Shown here one piece after another: positions 1 through 8,087 of a stretch of 64,000 nt of DNA. The translations under genes were made by a program, and so were the position numbers. The notes beneath the pieces were generated by a model. It was not told the origin of the DNA. It searched no databases and saw only the letters and a list, made by a program, of their open reading frames with translations. Positions within the stretch are counted from its first letter, which is position 1. Every line of letters starts with the position of its first letter. Origin of the DNA: Latilactobacillus curvatus JCM 1096 = DSM 20019 (GTDB lineage Bacteria > Bacillota > Bacilli > Lactobacillales > Lactobacillaceae); assembly GCF_004101845.1 (NCBI RefSeq), contig NZ_CP026116.1, positions 434,001-498,000 on the forward strand, read 5' to 3'.

Positions 1-207
1 AAAATCCCACGTCAAAGATCGCATTATTATGACATTCCACATCGCTTGATTAAAAATGGCGAGTCCATCGAATTTGAAAGCGCGAAGAAAACAGCGGAGT
101 TTCTTAATATTTCAACATACAAATTGAAGTATGACATTGACAATGGGCGAGAGATTAAAGGCTATAAGGTTATTCGGTTAGAAAAGGTGGGCAAGGCTGA
201 TGACTGA
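1..207 (+). CDS. C-terminal part of a phage protein with a NUMOD1-like motif (partial)
   Basis: The frame is open from the first base to the TGA at 205-207 (68 codons), so the gene starts outside the window. The tail holds a pattern of the kind FESAKKTAEFLNIS, then about 15 residues later NGREIKGYKVIRL. This resembles the NUMOD1 helix-turn-helix repeat seen at the end of phage HNH/GIY homing endonucleases and some phage regulators. The catalytic part, if any, is not in view, so the enzyme class is unknown. The next small frame overlaps its stop. Confidence 0.5.
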   Translation, partial: KIPRQRSHYYDIPHRLIKNGESIEFESAKKTAEFLNISTYKLKYDIDNGREIKGYKVIRLEKVGKADD

Positions 208-256
208 ATGTAAGTATTGCGATTGCGAAACGGTAGTAATTCGTGGTGTTTATTAA
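200..256 (+). CDS. Possible 18-residue peptide
   Basis: An ATG overlaps the end of the preceding gene (start at 200, previous stop at 205-207) and opens 18 codons with three cysteines spaced like part of a zinc ribbon (CKYCDC). Such overlaps are common in this phage, but the frame is very short and has no clear ribosome site of its own. It may be a remnant of a longer zinc-binding protein. Confidence 0.25.
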   Translation: MTECKYCDCETVVIRGVY

Positions 257-281
257 ATGAGAAAGTTAGGGACTAATTTAA

Positions 282-1277
282 ATGATTAAGATATTAGAAT
301 TGTTCGGCGGGATTGGTGCCCCAAGAAAAGCGCTGGTTAATTTAGGAATCGACTTTAAATCAATTGACTACGTCGAAATCGATGAAAAAGCAGTCCGGAC
401 TTACAATGCGCTTTTTGACAACGAGCAACGAGCGCAGAGTGTGGTTGATTACAACCTACGGCCAGACATCTTAATCCACGGTTCACCGTGCCAGGACTTT
501 TCTCGCGCCGGTAAACGCCTGGGCGGGAATGACGAAGATAAAACGCGATCAAGTTTGATGTGGGAGACATTGCGGATCATTAAGAATCTAGGTATATGGA
601 AACCGAAATTCGTTGTTTGGGAAAATGTTAAGGGTGTTCGTGATAAGGATATGGTCCACTCGTTTGAGAAGTATTTGAATAAAATGAACGAACTGGGTTA
701 CACAAGTAGTTTTCAAGTTTTAGATGCGCGTGACTTTGGGATTCCGCAAAAACGCGAACGATTATTTACAATTTCGAAATTAGACGGAGATCCATTTAAT
801 TTTGACCAGTTGGCACATAAACCGATGGCAAGCATTGCTAATTTTTTAGAAACGAACGTGGATGATAAATATATAATCACATCGCCTAGTATGTTGAACA
901 AGATTGGGGATGATTCTAACGGTTCAAGTTTCGGTGGACGATTAAAACCAATTGATCAATACGCTTGGACCATCACTACTAAACAGAACCGTTGCCCAAA
1001 TTCAGGAATCATTAGTATCGGAAATGGCCAGTATCGTTTACTAACTGAAAAAGAATGCTGGCGATTGATGGGTTTTGATGATGAGGATTACAACGCAGCG
1101 TTAAAGGCCAACCCAACACGCAAAGGCTGTACTAATGGCACAATGTACAAGCAATCAGGCAATAGCATTGTAGTTAACGTGTTGGAAGCAATATTTGAAG
1201 TGATTTTAGATGATTTAGAAACCAAAATAAAAAGACCATATTGGCAGTCGTTAGGAGAATTAGCATTTGAAGATTAA
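282..1277 (+). CDS. DNA (cytosine-5-)methyltransferase, phage type
   Basis: Transfers a methyl group from S-adenosylmethionine to C5 of cytosine in DNA. The motifs appear in order: motif I LFGGIG near residue 8, motif IV GSPCQDFS near residue 68 with the catalytic Cys, motif VI VWENVKG near residue 111, motif VIII PQKRERLF near residue 154, and motif X QSGNSIVVNV near residue 291. At 331 aa the length is normal for a single-specificity enzyme. No restriction endonuclease is adjacent, so it is probably an orphan methylase protecting phage DNA or altering packaging or replication. It stands just before the late regulator. Confidence 0.93.
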   Translation: MIKILELFGGIGAPRKALVNLGIDFKSIDYVEIDEKAVRTYNALFDNEQRAQSVVDYNLRPDILIHGSPCQDFSRAGKRLGGNDEDKTRSSLMWETLRIIKNLGIWKPKFVVWENVKGVRDKDMVHSFEKYLNKMNELGYTSSFQVLDARDFGIPQKRERLFTISKLDGDPFNFDQLAHKPMASIANFLETNVDDKYIITSPSMLNKIGDDSNGSSFGGRLKPIDQYAWTITTKQNRCPNSGIISIGNGQYRLLTEKECWRLMGFDDEDYNAALKANPTRKGCTNGTMYKQSGNSIVVNVLEAIFEVILDDLETKIKRPYWQSLGELAFED

Positions 1278-1317
1278 TGCATAATCGTCAAACATGAACG
1301 AATAATCAAATGCAAGT

Positions 1318-1373
1318 GGTTGTTACATTATCCGTAATAACCAGTGGTTATTTCCAATTTGGAAACAACCACT
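1318..1373 (+). repeat. Two adjacent hairpins in the gap after the methyltransferase gene
   Basis: Arms 1318-1326 and 1334-1342 pair over 9 bp (one G-U). Arms 1343-1355 and 1361-1373 pair over 13 positions (one mismatch). The first arm also matches the last arm, so the two hairpins could be replaced by one long-range pairing. No U-tract follows, so this is not a simple terminator. The rest of 1278-1483 shows no gene. Confidence 0.45.
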
Positions 1374-1483
1374 AATCGAATTGTTGCAAAAAATGCAACT
1401 GTTGCTAAAATGGAAATAGTTCAGGTGAAAGATTATAGCTTTAGATATAAGTTTGAAAATCCGGAATTGTTGGAGGCGGGACT

Positions 1484-1570
1484 ATGATTGCTGTGACTGC
1501 AACTGCAATAGTCGCAGTTACCGTACTTGCGATTGTTGCTATGCTTTTAGACCACTTGGAGGAACGTTAA
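1484..1570 (+). CDS. 28-residue single-pass membrane peptide
   Basis: ATG at 1484 follows the strong site GGAGGCGGGA at 1472-1481. The product starts MIAVTATAIVAVTVLAIVAM, an almost unbroken hydrophobic helix of about 20 residues, then a short acidic/basic tail (DHLEER). Its stop overlaps the next start (TAATG at 1568-1572), so the two are translationally coupled. Tiny membrane peptides of this kind occur in phages as exclusion peptides, toxins or holin-like proteins. No family can be named. Confidence 0.6.
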   Translation: MIAVTATAIVAVTVLAIVAMLLDHLEER

Positions 1571-1722
1571 TGGACAACTATGAGCAACTCAAAGCTGATA
1601 ATAAGCGGCTAAAGAAACGAAATGAATGGTTAGAACAAGCTAACTGCGATTTAAACAAAGAAATAGAAGCAGCTTACGAAAGAATTCATCAGCTTACAAT
1701 TAAGATTGAAGAGATGTTTTAG
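1570..1722 (+). CDS. 50-residue coiled-coil protein
   Basis: I place the start at ATG 1570 because GGAGG at about 1559-1563 sits at the right distance; a longer in-frame extension from 1453 has no ribosome site and an unlikely cysteine-rich N-terminus. The product is strongly charged with heptad-like spacing (MDNYEQLKADNKRLKKRNEW then LEQANCDLNKEIEAAYERIH), so it is probably a short coiled coil. It is coupled to the preceding membrane peptide. Function unknown. Confidence 0.6.
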   Translation: MDNYEQLKADNKRLKKRNEWLEQANCDLNKEIEAAYERIHQLTIKIEEMF

Positions 1723-1731
1723 GCACAAAAA

Positions 1732-1753
1732 AAGTCGCCCGGCAAGACGACTT
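1732..1753. terminator. Hairpin after the small coiled-coil gene
   Basis: AAGTCG at 1732-1737 pairs with CGACTT at 1748-1753. A run of A precedes it on the plus strand, so the U-tract side faces the minus strand; on the plus strand no U-run follows. It may be a weak or minus-strand terminator. Confidence 0.35.
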
Positions 1754-1799
1754 CGCTGATGTACTGACTGACTAAATTATAACATAAAGGGGTAAACAG

Positions 1800-2231
1800 A
1801 TGTATAAGATGGACGAGCTATTCCCACAAGTAGACGAAAAGAAAACCGTAGCTAAGGTTAAACACTTTTTAAAACACTCACTGCCCCAAATGCAAAGATA
1901 TAGTCATAAGGACATCAGCGGTATCAAGTCACCTATTATCACAGACATGCCTAAGGGTGGTTCGGTGGGCAATCAAGCAGAAGAAACAATCACACAGCGC
2001 GTTTATGCTGGTCAAGTAATTAACAGTGTGGTTACGGCGTTAAAGAGCTGTGATGTGGTTAGTCGTAAGTTACTAATTGATGTTTACGTTTCAAGCTCTA
2101 AGACGCCTGACTATCTGGAAATGGAAGCATTAGGTTATGAAAAAACACGGTATCAGTTTTATAAGAACCGCGCTTGTTTACAGTTTGCCGACTCGTTCAT
2201 GCTCGAAGACTTACACGTTTTCAAAAAGTGA
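1800..2231 (+). CDS. RinA/ArpU-family phage late transcription regulator
   Basis: A 143-aa protein at the usual place for the late-gene activator, just before the packaging genes. The C-terminal half carries the family pattern: VVTALKSCDVVSRKLLIDVY, then YLEMEALGYEKTRYQFYKNRACLQFADSF, a sigma-like helix-turn-helix used to activate late transcription. The start at 1800 is supported by AAAGGGGTAAACAG upstream. It probably drives the whole structural operon from a promoter between 2,230 and 2,850. Confidence 0.8.
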   Translation: MYKMDELFPQVDEKKTVAKVKHFLKHSLPQMQRYSHKDISGIKSPIITDMPKGGSVGNQAEETITQRVYAGQVINSVVTALKSCDVVSRKLLIDVYVSSSKTPDYLEMEALGYEKTRYQFYKNRACLQFADSFMLEDLHVFKK

Positions 2232-2310
2232 ACTTTTAGTGAACCAAATAACTTTAAATACGCGTTATAGTAGTATTATCGATAGTTGAGTAATGCTTAT
2301 ATGATTGAGT

Positions 2311-2387
2311 ATCCTAGTAGCTTAATGGTAAAGCGGCGCGGAAGTGCACCTGCGGTCACGATTCGGGTTCGAGTCCCGGCTAGGATA
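2311..2387 (+). tRNA. Non-canonical tRNA-like element 1
   Basis: A clear cloverleaf frame: acceptor arms 2311-2317 and 2380-2386 (ATCCTAG/CTAGGAT), T8 and A9, D-arm GCTT-AATGGTA-AAGC (2320-2334), T-arm TCGGG-TTCGAGT-CCCGG (2363-2379). The middle is abnormal: the best anticodon arm is 2337-2341 with 2350-2354 and an 8-nt loop without U at the normal place. 27 nt lie between D- and T-arms where a class I tRNA has about 22. CCA is not encoded. The amino acid cannot be assigned. It could be a degenerate tRNA, a decoy, or an unusual functional tRNA. Confidence 0.5.
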
Positions 2388-2505
2388 TTGGTCCGAGAAG
2401 CTAGCAAGTTTAAACCAAGACTATCTGGTCTAACCTCGGTTGAGATAGTTAAAAGCGTCGCAAAAACTTAACATTTGGATCACCTTTGTTTTGTTTAACG
2501 GCGTA

Positions 2506-2588
2506 ATCCTAGTAGCTTAACGGTAAAGCATGCAAATCCTCCTTTAGGCGCAACTGGTAATCCACCGTTCGAGTCGGTGGCTAGGATA
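2506..2588 (+). tRNA. Non-canonical tRNA-like element 2
   Basis: Shares the acceptor stem (2506-2512 with 2581-2587) and nearly the same D-arm as element 1 (2515-2529). The T-loop TTCGAGT is flanked by CCACCG/CGGTGG, a 6-bp rather than 5-bp stem, so the acceptor plus T helix is 13 bp. About 31 nt separate D- and T-arms and do not fold into a normal 5-bp anticodon stem with a 7-nt loop. No CCA is encoded and no anticodon can be assigned. Confidence 0.45.
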
Positions 2589-2701
2589 TTGACAAATGTC
2601 AAGCCCACCACACCGTTAAATCGGCAGGTACGTCCTGATGTGGTGATTTTATTTATGGGTTATCAGTATTCTAGATCATGCTGATTATAAAACCCCAACC
2701 T

Positions 2702-2782
2702 ATCGCAGTGGCGGAATAGGTAGACGCAATGAGCCGGCCGGGGTCGTCGGTAGTTGTGTGGTGCAAATCCACACCTGCGATA
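2702..2782 (+). tRNA. Non-canonical tRNA-like element 3 (leucine-type D-arm)
   Basis: Acceptor arms 2702-2708 and 2775-2781 (ATCGCAG/CTGCGAT), T8 G9, and a D-arm GCG-GAATAGGTAGA-CGC typical of tRNA-Leu (2711-2727). The T-arm is GTGTGG-TGCAAAT-CCACAC (2756-2774), again 6 bp. A 5-bp stem with a 7-nt loop can be drawn at 2734-2750, but it sits 6 nt after the D-stem and its loop lacks U33. It is therefore a tRNA-like fold with a displaced or replaced anticodon arm. Confidence 0.5.
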
Positions 2783-2847
2783 TTAATAGTTAAGTCATAG
2801 CCAGTTGGTTATGGCTTTTTTAATGCATAAATTAAGGAGTGAGTTAG

Positions 2848-3111
2848 ATGGACAACCAAAAGTTTATTAGCTATTGCAAAACAGCTGTAGTAAATAGAAC
2901 CAATCTGCACGTGCTCAAAAACGGAGAAGATAAAATTGGTATCAACGATGTTTATGTAGTTTGGTTGGCAAAGGCGCTACAAAACAACAAGGCTTTATTA
3001 AGTACAACTCTTGATGACGGATTGTATTACGAAATCACGTTTAACGGAGATAAGACAGAATTGTACGTTGACACTTACAAGAAGCAGAGCAATGAAGCTC
3101 TTATTATCTAG
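2848..3111 (+). CDS. DUF6275-like phage protein
   Basis: An 87-aa protein preceded by AAGGAGTGAG. The pattern DVYVVWLAKALQNNKALLST, then GLYYEITFNGDKTELYVDTYKK matches what I know of the small phage family DUF6275, which is found near terminase genes. Function unknown. It is probably the first protein gene of the late operon after the tRNA-like elements, followed by two more small unknown genes. Confidence 0.65.
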   Translation: MDNQKFISYCKTAVVNRTNLHVLKNGEDKIGINDVYVVWLAKALQNNKALLSTTLDDGLYYEITFNGDKTELYVDTYKKQSNEALII

Positions 3112-3120
3112 GAGGTCAAC

Positions 3121-3291
3121 ATGTATTATATGAATCAAGGCAGCTACAAGAAAGAACCTGATTGGCAATCTAAAGCCGATGCTAGGTTAGAGAAGTGGCT
3201 TAAACAAAAGAAGGAAGAGAAACGTCGTTCAGATGAGCGGCGTATTTTTGTGCAAGAAAAAGGTGTCAAAGATGAAACTGATAAAAATTAA
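3121..3291 (+). CDS. Small charged phage protein (56 aa)
   Basis: ATG at 3121 has an excellent site, AGGAGG at 3110-3115. The product is lysine/arginine-rich and hydrophilic (e.g. LEKWLKQKKEEKRRSDERR), probably a helical nucleic-acid or protein-binding peptide. The end overlaps the start of the next gene by 20 nt. No family recognised. Confidence 0.6.
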   Translation: MYYMNQGSYKKEPDWQSKADARLEKWLKQKKEEKRRSDERRIFVQEKGVKDETDKN

Positions 3292-3499
3292 AGCCTATGA
3301 GTTCAGTGATGAGAAAGATGATGCGGTCGAATTGGGCGAAAAATGGGAATGTCTACTTAATCCCGATACCATCAGCTACATATCTGATGTAACTGAGCAG
3401 ATTGCTAACCTTCCGGGTAAGTTTTATCAGATTCGGTTAACAAATGATGTTTGTTTAATAGTTAATACAGCTGAATTAGCAAACATCGGAATTGCCTGA
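3272..3499 (+). CDS. Hypothetical phage protein (75 aa)
   Basis: I choose ATG 3272 (MKLIKIKAYEF) because AAGGTG precedes it; the in-frame extension to 3233 would need a rare start inside the previous gene. It is an acidic protein with alternating beta-like segments (WECLLNPDTISYISD, FYQIRLTNDVCLIVN). The pattern resembles small phage proteins that sense or bind ligands, but I cannot name a family. Confidence 0.55.
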   Translation: MKLIKIKAYEFSDEKDDAVELGEKWECLLNPDTISYISDVTEQIANLPGKFYQIRLTNDVCLIVNTAELANIGIA

Positions 3500-3537
3500 T
3501 TAGGTTTAATTGAATATAGGAGTGTGGTGATTATGTG

Positions 3538-4044
3538 ATGGTTGACAAAAGTGTACAGAATGAGACTTTTTATGAATTGGATAAAGCGAAGCAAACAGCT
3601 ATTATATTGCTGTTTGAAGATAAGTTGAGCGATGAACAGATTGCTAAGACTGTAAACCGATCTAGGACAACGTTATCTAATTGGAAAAAGGACAACAAAT
3701 TTAAGCAAGCGCAGATAGAATATAGACGCGTTGCAATTGATAGTTATGTGCCAGACGCAATTAAAAGGCTTCACAAATTAGCAATAGGTGCTAAATCGGA
3801 AATGGTTAGCCTCCAAGCAGTCCAGAGCATATTATCCATGGCGGGCTTCGGTTCTGTTGACAGCTCACCAGAATTAGAACAAGCAAAGATAGAAAAAGCT
3901 AAAGCCGATGTACGTAAGACCAAAGCTGAGGCTGATATTAAGGAAGCTGAGGCTAAAGCTGTCGGGGATACGGATAGTAGCGGTATTACCTTAGAAATCA
4001 TCAGAACGGATAGACGGGGGCAATCAGATGAAACTAAGAGTTAA
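3538..4044 (+). CDS. Terminase small subunit, helix-turn-helix type
   Basis: Recognises the packaging start on phage DNA and recruits the large subunit. Residues 10-45 form a helix-turn-helix (KAKQTAIILLFEDKLSDEQI, AKTVNRSRTTLSNWKKD), as in the phBC6A51-type small terminases; the C-terminal third is an alanine/lysine-rich coiled coil suited to oligomerisation. An in-frame GTG at 3535 precedes the ATG at 3538; the ATG is preferred. It overlaps the large subunit gene by 17 nt. Confidence 0.85.
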   Translation: MVDKSVQNETFYELDKAKQTAIILLFEDKLSDEQIAKTVNRSRTTLSNWKKDNKFKQAQIEYRRVAIDSYVPDAIKRLHKLAIGAKSEMVSLQAVQSILSMAGFGSVDSSPELEQAKIEKAKADVRKTKAEADIKEAEAKAVGDTDSSGITLEIIRTDRRGQSDETKS

Positions 4045-5338
4045 CTTAGATCAGATGATTAGTCCTCATTTTGATTATGTTCTTTATTCATCAGCACTTA
4101 ACAAAGTGTTAAAAGGCGGTCGTGGTTCAACCAAGTCATCGGTTATCAGCTTACAAATAGTGCTCGACTTCTTACAAGATGAAAATGCGAATGCATTAAT
4201 TATAAGGAAAGTCGCTAATACAATTGAGCTTTCTGTTTACGAACAAATCAAATGGGCTATTTATATGATAGGTGTACAGAGTCAGTTCGCTTTTACTAAA
4301 TCACCGTATCGAATAACACATAAGCCTACGGGTACATCGTTTTATTTTAGCGGGTTAGATGACCCCGCAAAACTTAAATCAATGATCATTGCTAAAGGCT
4401 ACATTTGTCAGCTGTGGTTTGAAGAATTAGCTGAGTTTAGCAGTTGGGAAGAAGTCGACACTGTTAGAGCTTCGTTTACGCGTAAGGTGCTGCCACCGGG
4501 CAAACACGTTGTTACTTACTATTCTTATAACCCACCTAAGAATCCTTATGACTGGATAAACGAGTGGGTAAGCCAAAAGATGGGAAAAGATAAGTGGTAT
4601 GTTGACCATTCAACGTATCAAGACGTCACCTTGCCAGACATTCTAGCGGAGGATTACTTAGATGAAATCGAAACTGTTAAGCAGAATGATTACAATTACT
4701 ATCAATGGATGTACAAAGGCAAAGTAATTGGATTAGGTAACTCAATCTATAACATGGATCTTTTTTTTGAAATTAACCAACTTCCGGATAATGATTACAT
4801 TGCTCAACTTGCTTATTCAATCGACGTCGGGCATCAAACAAGCGCCACAACTTGTCTGTGTATTGGATTAACAGGGAAGAACAACGTTATTTTGCTAGAT
4901 ACTTATTACTACTCACCAGCAGGACAAACTAAAAAGAAGTCTCCGGGCGAACTCGCTAGAGACATTCATGACTTTATTGCTGATTCAGCTAGTGCATACC
5001 CAAATGCGCCGATTGTAAAAAGAACTATTGATTCGGCAGAAGGCGGTCTTAGAAATCAATATTACAGTGATTATGGGACGCGCCTACATGGTGTTAACAA
5101 GGCCATGCGTAAAGAAACAATGATTGATTACCCGCAAGAATTGCTAGCACAAGGGCGGGTTTTTATTTTGCGCAAAAAGACAAACGAAATTTTCATTACA
5201 CAGCACCAACAGTATCGATGGGACGAAAAAACAATCGCAACTAGCGACCCTAAAGTTATTAAAGAAAACGATCATACTTGCGATGCGTTCCAGTATTTCT
5301 GCATTGACAACAAGCGGCTCTTAGGACTCAAAAAGTAG
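4028..5338 (+). CDS. Terminase large subunit, PBSX type
   Basis: ATPase and nuclease motor that cuts concatemers and pumps DNA into the prohead. Walker A-like KGGRGSTKSS lies near residue 29-38, Walker B LWFEELAEF near 130, and C-terminal RNase H-like nuclease acidic residues (YSIDVGH, then TIDSAEGG, then ENDHTCDAF). At 436 aa it is a full-length PBSX-family terminase. It follows the small subunit with overlap and is 8 nt from the portal gene. Confidence 0.95.
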   Translation: MKLRVNLDQMISPHFDYVLYSSALNKVLKGGRGSTKSSVISLQIVLDFLQDENANALIIRKVANTIELSVYEQIKWAIYMIGVQSQFAFTKSPYRITHKPTGTSFYFSGLDDPAKLKSMIIAKGYICQLWFEELAEFSSWEEVDTVRASFTRKVLPPGKHVVTYYSYNPPKNPYDWINEWVSQKMGKDKWYVDHSTYQDVTLPDILAEDYLDEIETVKQNDYNYYQWMYKGKVIGLGNSIYNMDLFFEINQLPDNDYIAQLAYSIDVGHQTSATTCLCIGLTGKNNVILLDTYYYSPAGQTKKKSPGELARDIHDFIADSASAYPNAPIVKRTIDSAEGGLRNQYYSDYGTRLHGVNKAMRKETMIDYPQELLAQGRVFILRKKTNEIFITQHQQYRWDEKTIATSDPKVIKENDHTCDAFQYFCIDNKRLLGLKK

Positions 5339-5346
5339 GTGAGTAA

Positions 5347-6870
5347 ATGTTCGAAAAAATCAAAAATCTATTCAGGAAGGCAGGTGCAGAGCTAGGTATG
5401 GTAAATAGTTTAACGAAGATTGTAGACCACCCGAAAATTAACGTCGAGCAGTCAGAGTATGACAGGATTGCTAAATCATTGCAGTATTTTGAAGGCAAGT
5501 TCGACGATGTGAAGTATCACAACAGCGACCACGAGTTGAAGACGCGCCCTTACATGTCGATTAACATGATGAAAGTTGTTGCTAAGCGTATGGCTTCGCT
5601 ACTTTATAACGAACAGTGTCGGATTATTGTTGGCAATGACGAAAAGTTCAAAGATGCTAATGAGTTTATTCAGCAAACATTTAGCGACAACGACTTCAAC
5701 AAGAACTTTGAGCGCTATCTTGAGTCTGATTTAGCCTTGGGTGGATTAGTTATCCGACCTTACTTCGATGTTGGTCAAGGCAAGATTAAATTGTCATGGT
5801 GCCAGGCGCCGACTATTTATCCATTACGGAATAATACAAACGACGTGTCTGAAATCGCGATTGCTTCGGTTAATCAGATAATCGAAAATGACAAGGTCAT
5901 CTATTACACACTGTTAGAGTTCCACGAATGGGTTAATGGCAACTATCAAATTACTAACGAACTTTACCGTTCGGAAGATAAGTCAATTGTTGGCATTCAA
6001 GTCCCGTTAACAAGCTACGAACCATATTCAGGGCTTGAACCTGTAGCAACTTTGGAAAATATTACACGCCCACAATTTGTCTATTTGAAACCGCAAGGGT
6101 TTAACAACCGCAACATTACCAGTCCTTTAGGCATTGGTGTATGCGACAACGCATTATCTACCTTGAAGCAGATTAACGACACCTTCGACCAATTCAACTG
6201 GGAAATCAAGATGGGTCAACGTCGTGTTGCTGTTCCGGAAGACTTAACAAGCTTAGGCATTGATGAACGCGGCATTAAGCAACCTAAACAAGTGTTTGAT
6301 TCGAGCCAGAACGTGTTCATTAAAATGCGTGGTGATTCAGAAGACGGCTTCAAGATTACTGACTTAACTAGCGAGATTCGGTCACAGGCTTACATCGCAG
6401 CGTTAAACAACGCCTTACAAGTGCTAGAAATGCAAGTTGGTTTAACGGCTGGCACGTTCTCATTCGATGCTAAAGGTGGTTTAAAGACAGCTACCGAAGT
6501 TGTGAGTGAAAACAGCATGACTCAACAGACTCGTAGTAGTCAATTGACCATGGTTGATCGTGCAATTAAAGAGTTGATTATCAGCATTCTTGAACTCGCT
6601 AAGGCTTATGAAGCTTATAACGGTGACATTCCAACGATGGGCGACATTTCAGTTGATTTCGATGACGGCGTTGTTACTGATAAGCAACAACAACTAGACT
6701 TCTTTACGCAAGCTAAGTCAGCTGGTTTTGCGTCAACTAAACTGGCAATCAAGAAGGTGTTTGGTTACACCGACGACCAAGCGGAAGATTTGATTAAAGA
6801 AATTAATGCGGAAGTGCCAAACGAACCAGCCGTGACAAACGTCCCTAGTTTTGAAGATGGTGACGAATAA
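5347..6870 (+). CDS. Portal protein, A118/SPP1 gp6-like
   Basis: Forms the dodecameric ring through which DNA enters and leaves the head. The 507-aa length and features such as YMSINMMKVVAKRMASLLYNE near residue 70, TSPLGIGVCDNALSTLKQIN near 260 and TATEVVSENSMTQQT near 380 are typical of the A118-type portal family. The stop overlaps the next start (TAATG). Confidence 0.92.
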   Translation: MFEKIKNLFRKAGAELGMVNSLTKIVDHPKINVEQSEYDRIAKSLQYFEGKFDDVKYHNSDHELKTRPYMSINMMKVVAKRMASLLYNEQCRIIVGNDEKFKDANEFIQQTFSDNDFNKNFERYLESDLALGGLVIRPYFDVGQGKIKLSWCQAPTIYPLRNNTNDVSEIAIASVNQIIENDKVIYYTLLEFHEWVNGNYQITNELYRSEDKSIVGIQVPLTSYEPYSGLEPVATLENITRPQFVYLKPQGFNNRNITSPLGIGVCDNALSTLKQINDTFDQFNWEIKMGQRRVAVPEDLTSLGIDERGIKQPKQVFDSSQNVFIKMRGDSEDGFKITDLTSEIRSQAYIAALNNALQVLEMQVGLTAGTFSFDAKGGLKTATEVVSENSMTQQTRSSQLTMVDRAIKELIISILELAKAYEAYNGDIPTMGDISVDFDDGVVTDKQQQLDFFTQAKSAGFASTKLAIKKVFGYTDDQAEDLIKEINAEVPNEPAVTNVPSFEDGDE

Positions 6871-7994
6871 TGAAACAGCTAGACATCTATTCTAGTCAGA
6901 TTCAACGTGTTTATTTAGCTTTAGAAGATGAAATCATTAAGATGCTGATTAAGTGGCTCAACACTAAAGGCTTAGACGGTGATAATTTCAATGTTTATAG
7001 CTGGCATTTAGACCGACTGAACCAATTAGGTGCGTTGAATGGGGAAACCGCTAAGTTAGTGTCTAAAGCGACTAAGATTAGCAAGCCCCTCATTGAAAAG
7101 ATGATTAAAGATTCAGGATATGACATTGCAGACGCGACTTCTAAGACGTTAAGTAATGGATTGGGCGTTGATAAGAAGCCAGTCAGCTCTAATGTCGATA
7201 TGATTCTACGTAACATGCTAAAGCAGACGTTCCTAGACTTAGACAACTATGTCAATCAGACGCTTATTACGACTAATACAGGTCAAGGAATTGTTTCTAA
7301 GGCTTATCAGTCCATCTTAGAGAATATGGTGGCTAATGTTACCACAGGAACGACAACGGCTAAACAGGCGCTTAATAAGGCTATGTATAAGCTGGTGGAC
7401 AGCGGGTTGGAATCTGGTTTGATTGACAAAGGTGGGCATCATTGGAGCATCGAGGCTTATACGCGTACCGTTTTAGATTCAACAAAGTATCGCGTTATGA
7501 ATGAGACCAGAATGGAGCAGGCACACGAATATGACGTCCACACGTTCGTTATGAGCAGCCATGCGGCTAGTCGTGCAGCTTGTGCGCCTATTCAAGGCAA
7601 AGTGGTTAATGATGTCCCTACTAGCAGTCCTAAATACGATTCGCGTTACCCGTCAATCTACGACCACGGATATGGAGAACCAGCTGGTTGTTTCGGTATC
7701 AATTGCCATCACATGAAGTATCCGTTCATTCCGGGTGTAAATACTAATCATCAAAAGCAATATGATCCGATTGAAGCACAGGAGAATGGTAAGGTTCAAC
7801 AGAAACAACGCCAACTTGAACGCGCGATTCGCAATAGTAAGCGTAAGTTGAACACTGCTAACGAATTGGGCGACCGAGAAGGCGCTGAGAGATTTAAATT
7901 GCTAATTAGAAAGCAACAAGGGGCTTTACGTCAGTTTGTTGGCGATAATGAGTTTCTGCATCGTGATTATTCAAGAGAAAAAGTAGTCAATTAA
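6870..7994 (+). CDS. Minor capsid protein (phage minor capsid 2 / MuF-like)
   Basis: A 374-aa minor head protein following the portal, as in A118-like phages. The MuF-like core lies around residues 200-290 (TKYRVMNETRMEQAHEYDVH, then SSHAASRAACAPIQGKV, then GCFGINCHHMKYPFIPG) with conserved Cys/His. Such proteins are carried in the head and can have a role at ejection or procapsid assembly. The C-terminus is basic and helical. It overlaps the portal stop by one base. A weak hairpin (GACCT/AGGTC then UAUUUUUA, about 8,002-8,035) follows it. Confidence 0.88.
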   Translation: MKQLDIYSSQIQRVYLALEDEIIKMLIKWLNTKGLDGDNFNVYSWHLDRLNQLGALNGETAKLVSKATKISKPLIEKMIKDSGYDIADATSKTLSNGLGVDKKPVSSNVDMILRNMLKQTFLDLDNYVNQTLITTNTGQGIVSKAYQSILENMVANVTTGTTTAKQALNKAMYKLVDSGLESGLIDKGGHHWSIEAYTRTVLDSTKYRVMNETRMEQAHEYDVHTFVMSSHAASRAACAPIQGKVVNDVPTSSPKYDSRYPSIYDHGYGEPAGCFGINCHHMKYPFIPGVNTNHQKQYDPIEAQENGKVQQKQRQLERAIRNSKRKLNTANELGDREGAERFKLLIRKQQGALRQFVGDNEFLHRDYSREKVVN

Positions 7995-8087
7995 CAACCC
8001 GACCTAGATACGTCGTTAAAAGGTCTATTTTTATGCAAACTTTCGTGTTCGTAGCACGTTAAAAATCAATGTAAAGGAGTTTTACGC

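Noticed and set aside
2286-2471. Open frame of 61 codons across the first tRNA-like element
   Set aside because: It has no ribosome site and its middle is explained by the conserved cloverleaf; the frame is open by chance.
3771-4001. Antisense frame over the small terminase gene
   Set aside because: It lies opposite a clear coding region with phage-type domains and has no own signals; the same holds for all other frames opposite or inside recognised genes.
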